Of a stretch of DNA of 12,828 bases, positions 7,441 to 12,828 are shown piece by piece. Each line of letters begins with the position of its first letter. The first letter of the stretch is position 1. A model generated the notes under the pieces. That model did not search any database. It saw only the letters and a list, made by a program, of their open reading frames with translations, and was not told where the DNA came from. A program made the position numbers and the translations under genes. Source of the DNA: Stramonita haemastoma (taxonomy: Eukaryota > Mollusca > Gastropoda > Neogastropoda > Muricidae); assembly GCA_030674155.1 (NCBI GenBank), contig CM060323.1, positions 40,777,049-40,789,876 of the forward strand, written 5' to 3'.

Positions 7441-7884
7441 TACCACGCCGTTATGTGTACGTTGTGCGAGGGGGGGTTTTCATGTATGCGTATCCTTTGA
7501 CTATATGCACACACACACACAACTTTTGTGCAACAAAAGAGGGGGCGAGGCGGGGTAGGAAGGTCTAGTTTTTGCTGGAAAGGGGCAATAAAATTCTACT
7601 AAAAAAAAAAAAAGGGGAAGGGAGGAGGTATGATTGTGCGAGCACACACCGTGCATGCGTCAACATTGTGTGTGTTGGGGTGTGTGGTGTGGTGTTGTGG
7701 GGTGGGTTGGGGGTGGTGGGTTTTGTGTGGCAATTTTGATTGACTGTTTATCAGTTTCTCATGCCGCCCCGGGGGGAAGTAAACCCACTCTAATTAACAA
7801 AATTTTATACATGTATTTGCGTAGTAGGAAATTTTTGCATATAAAATATGTTGACGAACCTGTCAAGAAAACCTAATGATCTTG
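7441..7884. other. Mixed ordinary sequence and short repeats
   Basis: Ordinary pieces at 7441-7665 and 7736-7884, with a short (CA)n at 7507-7521, an A13 run at about 7601-7613 and a GTGTGGTG/GGGTGG stretch at 7668-7732. No gene recognised. Confidence 0.45.
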
Positions 7885-7985
7885 CCCCCCCCCCCCCCCC
7901 CCCCCCAAAAACCCATCCCCCCTTTACCCCTACCCCCCCCCCCCAAAAACCCCCCCCCACCCTCACCCACCACCCTTCCCCACCC
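7885..7985. repeat. C-rich low-complexity block
   Basis: C22 at 7885-7906 followed by CCCC/AAAA and CCCACCCTCACC repeats. Confidence 0.9.
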
Positions 7986-8175
7986 TCCAACTGAGCTTTT
8001 TGGAGACGAATGTTGTCAAATGATACTTTTCATGAACATTTTTTGGGGTTTTGGCAAAAAATCGTGGGAAAACCCTATGCAAGCATCAAAAGGTCTGGAA
8101 AGGGGGTTTCAAATATCATTTTTTTTTTTCGTGTACAATGGACCTTGGGCTGTCTTTCTTTTTTCAACCTGTCTG
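7986..8175. other. Ordinary sequence island
   Basis: Unique-looking sequence; the long plus-strand frames crossing it gain length only from the T/G block that follows. Nothing recognised. Confidence 0.4.
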
Positions 8176-8645
8176 TTGTTTGTGTTGTGTTGTTTGTTTT
8201 GTTTTTGTTTTTTTTGGTGGTGTGTTTGGGTTTTGGGGTGTTTTGGGTGTTTTTTTGGGGGGTGTGGTGGGGGTTTTGTGGGGTGTTTTGTTGTTTTTTG
8301 GGTTTTTTGGGTTTTGTTTGGTTGGGGGGTTTTGGGGGTTTGGTTTTGTGGGGGGTTTGTTTTGTTTTGGGGGTTTGTGTTTTTTTTGTTTTTTTTGGGG
8401 TTGGGGTGTTTTTTGGGTTGGTTGTTTTTGGGGGGGGGGGGGGGGGGGGGGGAACACCCAAAAAATTTTGGGGGCCTGCGGGTTCGGCGGGGCAAAAAAC
8501 AACATGTTATTGGTTTTTTTTTTGGGGTTTTGTTTGGTTGGGGGGTTTTGGTGTTGTTTTGTGTGTGTGTGTGTGTGGTTGTGTGGGGTTGTGTGTGTGT
8601 GGTGTGTGTGTGTGTGTGCGTGTTTTGTGTGTTTGTGTTGTGTGA
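8176..8645. repeat. T/G-only low-complexity block
   Basis: About 470 bases, mostly T and G, including G23 at 8430-8452 and (GT)n at 8560-8640. A 26-base segment at 8310-8335 recurs without change at 8526-8551, a spacing of 216. A short ordinary patch lies at 8453-8515. Frames of up to 340 residues across the block are shadows (Phe/Gly/Val/Trp one way, Pro/Lys/Thr/Asn the other). Confidence 0.9.
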
Positions 8646-8704
8646 ATTATTACTAAATTTTTTTTGGGGCCCCCCAAAGGCATTGAAATTTGCACGTAAA
8701 ATTT
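8646..8704. other. Short ordinary patch
   Basis: Sixty bases of mixed composition between two low-complexity blocks; nothing recognised. Confidence 0.3.
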
Positions 8705-9115
8705 CACTCATTAAACCCCCAAAAAACCCCCAACCACAACAAAAGACCCCCACAAGACATTGAGACAGACACAGATACACAGACACCAGACCCCACACAC
8801 GCAGTATGCCCCCCCCCCTCCCCCCCCCCCCCACACAACACAAAGAGAGAGAGAAGAGAGAGAAAAGGGAAAAGAGAAAAGAGAGAAAAGAGAGACAGAA
8901 GAGAAGACAGACAGAGACAGAAAAACCCAGGACAAAGAAAAGACAAAAGACACAGACAAAAAAAAAAAAGCCCCACAGATAGACAACAGAAAGAAAAAAG
9001 ACCAGACAGAAAAACAGGCAAAGACAGCCCAACGATAGCCCACACAAGACAGAGACAGAGAAACAGACCACAAATGACACAGACACAAAAAAAAAAATAA
9101 TAATAAAAAACGAAA
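8705..9115. repeat. A/C/G purine-rich block of GACA and GAGA repeats
   Basis: AACCCCC mosaic, then (GACACA)n, a C run at 8811-8832, (GAGAGAA)n and a long imperfect (GACAGA)n, ending in AATAATAATAA. T is almost absent from the plus strand, so frames stay open (8690-9100 plus) without being genes. Confidence 0.9.
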
Positions 9116-9355
9116 GAGAGACGGGGAACAAAACTTTTTAAAAATTTTTAAAAAAAAAAAAAAAACCCACCCAAAAAACCAAATCCCATCCCCCCCACCC
9201 CCCCCCCAAATCTACTACAGCTTTAAACCAAAACCAACCCCCCAAACAGCAAGACTAAAAAAAATCTTTTAAATTTTAAATTTTTAAATCAACCCCTGGA
9301 AAAAAAAAAAAAAAAAAAAAAAAAGGGGTTTACCTGGGGGTTGGGCCCTGGCTCT
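9116..9355. other. A/C homopolymer mosaic
   Basis: TTTTTAAAAATTTTTAAAA-type patches, runs of A (about 24 A at 9300-9324) and CCCC/AAAA mosaic. Resembles the doubtful consensus at 6591-6875. Confidence 0.5.
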
Positions 9356-9770
9356 AGATTGTCCCTCCGGGCCCCCCCCCCTTCCCCCCTCCCTACCACT
9401 AACCCCCCCCCCCCTCCCCCCCCCCCTTTAATACGTTGATCACCTGACCTCACTTTGTACATGGGAAAATCGTAAAACCCCATCCCCAAACCCCCCCCCC
9501 CCCCCCCAACCCCCCCCTCCCCCATCCCCCCTCCCCACCCCCTTTCAAATTATCGTCGCTTTGGGGCCCACTGGCTTTATAAACTGCCGATGCTTTTTTT
9601 TGGCTTTCCCCCCCCATTTCATAATTTTCGCCTCCCCTTCAACCCCCCCCCCCCCCTTTTCCCTAACACCCCCCCCCCCCCCCCCCCCCCATACCCGCAT
9701 TTTTCCCCCTCCCCCCTCCCCCCCATCCCCCCCCTCATGACCTTTTACCTTTTTTTTTTTGGTCCTTTTT
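9356..9770. repeat. C-rich low-complexity block
   Basis: Repeated C homopolymers (C17 at 9491-9507, C22 at 9669-9690) with T and A interruptions. Short ordinary patches at 9430-9475 and 9541-9600. Confidence 0.85.
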
Positions 9771-9900
9771 CCTTTGAAGTCTTTTCTTTTTTGGTTGGTT
9801 GTTACTAAATCTTTTTTTATGAGAGGGGTATAAAAAAGTTTTTTTTTGTTGTAAAAGGTACTTGATGGGGGGTACAGTAAGTGAGTATTTGGTTAAATAG
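9771..9900. other. T-rich spacer
   Basis: T runs with a little ordinary sequence; nothing recognised. Confidence 0.35.
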
Positions 9901-10154
9901 GTAGTAGGAAAAGGGGGTAGGGGTAGGTAAAGGGAAATAGGTAGGGGGAGGAAAGGGGGGGGGTAAGGAGGTAGGGAAGGGTTGGGGGGGGGGGGGAGGG
10001 GAAGTAATTGGGAGGGGGGAAAGGGGGGGGTGGGGGCTTTTTGTTAATGATGTGTGGTTGCCTGTAGGGGGGGGGAGGAGGGGGGGGGGGGGGGGGGATT
10101 GGAGGGTGGTGAAAGGGAGGTGGTGTGTTTTGGGTGGTGTGTTGGAAGAGAGGA

Positions 10155-10192
<38 letters not shown>

Positions 10193-10228
10193 AGGGGGAA
10201 AAGGAGAGGAAGGAGAGAGAGATTTAAA
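9901..10228. repeat. G/A-rich block and GA microsatellite
   Basis: GTAGGGG-type repeats, G homopolymers near 9980-10100 and (GA)n at 10145-10222. This purine tract runs up to the assembly gap. A short ordinary patch lies at 10036-10060. Confidence 0.9.
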
Positions 10229-10328
10229 NNNNNNNNNNNNNNNNNNNNNNNNNNNNNNNNNNNNNNNNNNNNNNNNNNNNNNNNNNNNNNNNNNNNNNNN
10301 NNNNNNNNNNNNNNNNNNNNNNNNNNNN
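10229..10328. other. Assembly gap of 100 N
   Basis: Exactly 100 N, the usual placeholder for a scaffold gap of unknown size. The true length and content are unknown. Confidence 0.98.
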
Positions 10329-10490
10329 TTTTTGTGATGGAGATCAGTTAGTCTGCTACAACAACGATGAAACAGCAACAGATAGCTGCGAGATATTTTG
10401 ATTGCTGGTTTATTACATGTAACAATTATTGCCTAAGATACAACATGGTTGGACCATATTCTTTAAGCTGTTGCGCTCTAAGCAGAGGGG
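10329..10490. other. Ordinary AT-rich sequence
   Basis: Unique-looking flank of the hybrid SINE. No feature recognised. Confidence 0.4.
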
Positions 10491-10580
10491 GCGGGATAGC
10501 TCAGTGGTAAGAGCACTCGCTCTCCCCAAGTCAAAGTTAAGCAGCATCGAGAGTGGTTACCAGTTGGATGGTTGACCGTT
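10491..10580 (+). promoter_or_regulatory. Composite internal Pol III promoter
   Basis: A tRNA-type A box (10497-10507) lies about 30 bases before a 5S-type internal control region: A-box-like AAGTTAAGCAGCATCG at 10535-10550, then a box-C-like segment at about 10560-10580. No GGTTCGA-type B box is seen. Whether TFIIIA or TFIIIC would bind it is inference. Confidence 0.55.
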
Positions 10581-10787
10581 TGCGCGCCTTGGCTTCAGCA
10601 CAGTATCCCCAGTTCACCCAGTTGTAAATGGGTACCTGCCCTCTTTAGGGTCAGGGAAGGTAAAGCAGCGAGGGATAGCAGATGGGCGCCGCCCTCAATA
10701 TGCTGGCCCCTAGAGAAGCTGAGGTCTCTGATGCCTCGCTTCCCTACGACCACATAGGTTATGGGACACCTTTACCTTTTTTGCCTT
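10491..10787 (+). mobile_element. Hybrid SINE: tRNA-like A box joined to 5S rRNA-derived segment
   Basis: The first 36 bases are tRNA-like (GCGGGATAGCTCAGTGGTAA) with a perfect A box TAGCTCAGTGG at 10497-10507. Instead of a tRNA B box, the sequence continues as 5S rRNA: AAAGTTAAGCAGCATCGAG and then CAGTTGGATGGTTGACCG (10561-10578). These match the 5S internal control region (AAGTTAAGCAGCGTCGGG ... TACTTGGATGGGTGACCG). The body holds TTCACCCAGTTGTAAATGGG and GGGCGCCGCCCTCAATATGC, and the end has a short CTTTACC-type tail. No protein is coded. Transcription would be by Pol III. 5S-derived and tRNA/5S composite SINEs are known in animals; the exact family here is not identified. A fully functional 5S gene is excluded, since only the central part is present. 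Confidence 0.75.
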
Positions 10788-10878
10788 TTACTCTGCATCA
10801 CCAGTAATCTGGGGATTATGACATATTAAAAAAAAAACTTCAAGTAGAAAAAGGAGAATAGATAAACCAGGGAGGAAA
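10788..10878. other. Spacer between two SINEs
   Basis: Ninety bases, including an A run near 10829-10837; nothing recognised. Confidence 0.4.
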
Positions 10879-11312
10879 GGGGCAGGATGGTTAAGACGTT
10901 CATCTGCCTAACGTGTAAACCATGAGGTTCAAGGTTCGATTCCCAGCCTCGCCCTTTCTTCTCTGACCAAAAAAAATTCGAACTGAATGTCAAAGTTCTT
11001 CGGATGAGACTATAAACCTAGGCTCTGTGTACGAACACACGCAGAATAGCTTGCCCACACGTTAAAAACCTGTCCTGCCTCTCGAAAGAGTAAACCATTT
11101 CATGCCGGTAGGAACAGATGACAAGATCTTTAAAAAAAAAAAACGCATGCACACAGGTGTCGTGTTTAGACACAATCCCCGAAGTCGGAATGTGGCTACC
11201 TTAATGGTGGGACAGACGGACAAGGGGGAGAGAAATATTCGTATACGAAAACATCTCTCCATTGATGAACTTCGGAGCTCTAAGCAAAGGAACGAAACAA
11301 AGAAAGAGAAAT
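10879..11312 (+). mobile_element. Long tRNA-headed SINE with conserved core and tail
   Basis: The tRNA-like head has A box TGGTTAAGACG (10888-10898) and a perfect B box GGTTCGATTCC (10933-10943), 45 bases apart. The core TTCGGATGAGACTATAAACC (10999-11018) is identical to the minus-strand copy at 11954-11973. Then come ACACGTTAAAAACCTGTCCTG, an internal A run (11130-11141) and a tail with ATCCCCGAAG (11175-11184) and GGCTACC (11194-11200), which matches the minus-strand SINE at 2622-3105. TTCGTATACGAA at 11238-11249 is a perfect palindrome. It ends in a purine-rich AACGAAACAAAGAAAGAG. At about 435 bases it seems nearly complete. The core resembles the deeply conserved SINE domain reported in molluscs and other metazoans (Nin-type, from memory). 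Confidence 0.8.
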
Positions 11313-11501
11313 AAACGAAACGAATACAAATGAATCAACTGTGCGGAGTACGTAAGTAAAATCAAAGATAGCGCATTCATCAAAAACATGGATAGGCAGA
11401 ATTCATATCATCACAACCAACGCGTGTTTCTACGTTCAACAACAGAAACAATGAAACAACTAAACAAAAACAAAAACAAAACAAAACAAAACCAAACCTA
11501 A

Positions 11502-11503
<2 letters not shown>
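11313..11503. other. Spacer with (CAAAA)n
   Basis: Ordinary sequence to about 11455, then AACAAAAACAAAAAC-type repeats at 11462-11493. No gene. Confidence 0.5.

Positions 11504-11574
<71 letters not shown>
11504..11574. repeat. Perfect CT microsatellite
   Basis: An uninterrupted 71-base (TC)n, ending about ten bases before a SINE head. No interruption, so it is young or was recently expanded. Confidence 0.97.
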
Positions 11575-11578
<4 letters not shown>

Positions 11579-11582
11579 GGAG

Positions 11583-11760
11583 GGAAGGGGGTAGCCTGTT
11601 GGTTAGAGTGCTGAGTATTGCGATCTAACGGCCGGGATTCAAACCCAAGCTCAAGCCGTCCCCGAGTAGGGCCTATCACCCATTCAAGGGGATTTTCTCC
11701 CCGGATGTTAACATGAGTGTTGACTCTACTCCCCAAAAGTCCTTGGGATGAAACTATATT
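11583..11760 (+). mobile_element. Divergent tRNA-headed SINE copy
   Basis: The tRNA-like head has TTGGTTAGAGTG (A-box-like, one base short) at about 11599-11610 and GGATTCAAACC (B-box-like) near 11635-11645. The post-box part has CCCATTCAAGGGGATTTTC, similar in layout to the post-box part of the element at 2622-3105. Near the end, CTTGGGATGAAACTATA (11742-11758) is a degraded form of the shared core CTTCGGATGAGACTATA. Beyond it the sequence turns T-rich and the rest of the core cannot be followed with confidence, though TCGAGG at about 11778-11783 may belong to it. Confidence 0.6.
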
Positions 11761-11802
11761 TATTTTTTCTTTTATATCGAGGATAATGAAATAAACACTC
11801 AT

Positions 11803-12007
11803 GTGCTTTTTTATTTTTTATTTTATTTATTTATTTTTTTTTTTTTACTTCCAGTCCCGTGTGTATGGCACACAATGGCCTACACTTACGAAAAGCAGAA
11901 CAGGATTTCACGTGTGCGCAAGATGTTCTGCAAGCGTTCGCACACGGGGCCTCGGTTTATAGTCTCATCCGAAATTTACATAACCGCTTTCACACGGAGA
12001 CTAGATG
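11803..12007 (-). mobile_element. 5'-truncated SINE copy with A-rich tail
   Basis: On the minus strand, the core TTCGGATGAGACTATAAACC (11954-11973) is followed by CGAGGCCCCGTGTGCGAACG, GCACACGTGAAATCCTGTTC and TGTAGGCCATTGTGTGCC. This parallels the plus-strand element from 10999 onward (identical 20-base core, then CACGTTAAAAACCTGTCCTG). It ends in an A-rich tail (T/TTTA runs on the plus strand at about 11806-11847). No tRNA head is found above 12007, so the 5' end is missing. The tail of the 10879 element (CCCCGAAG block) is absent. Confidence 0.7.
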
Positions 12008-12432
12008 TAAAAAAAAAAAAAAAGCACACGATAACTTATTCCATTATTACCGAAATAAAAGAAATACATGAAAGACTACATAAGTAAATGAACAGATAGA
12101 TGAATTCAAAAATAAAATAAATGAATAAAAAATCTCAAGAAGTTTGTTTTTTTAAAGTTTGTTTCTTACACTAAGACAGATTGTATTAATACGTAAATTC
12201 AAAACTGTACCTTTTGTTGCGTTTGAATGGTTTAATAATGCTCTGAAATTTGTTGCAATGTTTTGCTTTCACACATCGTCACACTTATTCATACTATCAC
12301 ACAAGTCCAAATGAAAAACAAAAATTTACATCTGACGACTCCATTTTGGATTTGTGCTTTGTAAAATGTCATGTTTTCCATACACTTTTGCCCTTAGAGT
12401 CGTTGTCAAAAATATTCCCATCAGATTTAGCA
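12008..12432. other. AT-rich ordinary sequence
   Basis: AT-rich, with an A run at 12008-12023 and AAATAAATGAATAAA pieces at 12100-12130. Short plus-strand frames (for example 12250-12441) have no recognisable domain. No gene supported. Confidence 0.45.
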
Positions 12433-12828
12433 AGACAATAGATCAGTGGTCTGGAGGTAATGCACCTTCCCAGAACGCAAGAAGTGTGAGTTCGATCCCC
12501 GTTTGTGTTCGAAACAACCTCTCTCCACTAGACCGTCAATGGTAGCTTGGGTGCTAGTCTTTCGGAGGAGACGATAAACCGAGGTCCCGTACGCAACATG
12601 CATTCAGTGCATGTAAAAAACCTCACGGCAACAAGAGAATTAATTCCCTGGCTAAATTTTGTAGAAAAGGGCCATTCTGATAGGGAAAAACGAATACACT
12701 TGCAGATAGAAAAAAAAAAACTGACATGAAAATTAATGAGTGGCGTTTCTCATGTGACGATGTGCTCTCTCCAGGGAGAGCAGTTCGATTTTTATGCAGA
12801 AAAAGATGTTGTGGCTTAAAAGTGGTCT
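12433..12828 (+). mobile_element. tRNA-headed SINE, runs to window end
   Basis: A-box-like TAGATCAGTGG (12439-12449, one mismatch to the tRNA consensus) and B-box GAGTTCGATCC (12488-12498). The core TTCGGAGGAGACGATAAACC (12561-12580) has two differences from the core of the 10879 element and is followed by GAGGTCCCGT, CATGTAAAAAACCTCACGGC and AACAAGAGAATT. After an A run (12710-12720), a different 3' part follows: TGGCG, then the hairpin GCTCTCTCCAGGGAGAGC (12764-12781), then CAGTTCGATTTTTATGCAG. From memory this ending belongs to an abundant gastropod SINE type. The 3' terminus lies at or beyond 12828. Confidence 0.75.

Noticed and set aside
7876..8763. 295-residue plus-strand frame with hydrophobic Phe/Gly/Val/Trp stretches resembling membrane segments
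   Set aside because: The hydrophobic part is the T/G-only block; overlapping frames show the same pattern in all three phases.
8109..9131. 340-residue minus-strand frame, the longest of the window, with Phe/Leu-rich then Pro/Lys/Thr-rich halves
   Set aside because: It tracks GACA/GAGA repeats and the T/G block exactly; no domain and no ordinary composition.
10491..10580. A functional 5S rRNA or tRNA gene
   Set aside because: Only the interior of 5S and the first half of a tRNA are present, and the rest of the element is SINE body.
10879..10955. A functional tRNA gene with perfect A and B boxes
   Set aside because: The acceptor ends do not pair convincingly and the sequence continues into a SINE core and tail.
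12250..12729. Overlapping short plus-strand frames near the right end
   Set aside because: They lie in AT-rich sequence and in the SINE at 12433; no protein family signal.

Overview
The window looks like intergenic, repeat-dominated nuclear DNA from an invertebrate animal, most likely a marine mollusc (a gastropod is my best guess). The evidence is several tRNA-headed SINEs whose cores and tails resemble those I associate with mollusc genomes, long CA, GA, GATA and GT microsatellites, and a scaffold gap of exactly 100 N. There is no operon, no bacterial-type gene, no rRNA or functional tRNA gene, no CRISPR array, and no confident host protein-coding gene. Most open frames here are artefacts of low-complexity repeats, recognisable by proteins made almost only of Pro, Gly, Val, Cys, Leu/Ser or Thr/His.

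Layout, left to right. 1-970 is normal-complexity DNA carrying a tandemly duplicated minus-strand small reading frame: one intact copy (344-613), one decayed copy (22-254) and a third copy of only its 3' end (about 285-325). A TATA motif lies upstream on the minus strand. 979-1580 is a minisatellite of nine units of about 62 bp built on a CA core, followed by pure CA repeats. 2036-2590 holds an A-tail remnant and a compound GATA/ACAG/GGAT array. 2622-3105 is a near full-length minus-strand SINE with long C runs inside its tail. 3240-4200 mixes pyrimidine-rich DNA, a possible retroposed 3' end with AATAAA and poly(A), GA and CA/CG repeats, and a probable LINE tail.

4200-10228 is dominated by strand-biased low-complexity blocks: C/A, then G/T, GTGAGT-like, C/A, GA/CA, T/G, A/C/G, C-rich and G/A. 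They are broken by islands of 100-250 bp of ordinary sequence in which I recognise nothing. Homopolymers reach 40 bases and some stretches look like poor consensus, so this half should be read with caution. It ends at the assembly gap 10229-10328.

10329-12828 is clean sequence packed with SINEs: a hybrid with a tRNA-like A box joined to a 5S rRNA-derived promoter (10491-10787), a long tRNA SINE (10879-11312), a divergent copy (11583-11760), a minus-strand 5'-truncated copy (11803-12007) and a tRNA SINE running off the right end (12433-12828). Four of these share a core around TTCGGATGAGACTATAAACC, while heads and tails differ, so the window shows modular exchange among SINE families. The nearest thing to an undescribed element is the duplicated small reading frame at the left edge and the tRNA/5S hybrid SINE.
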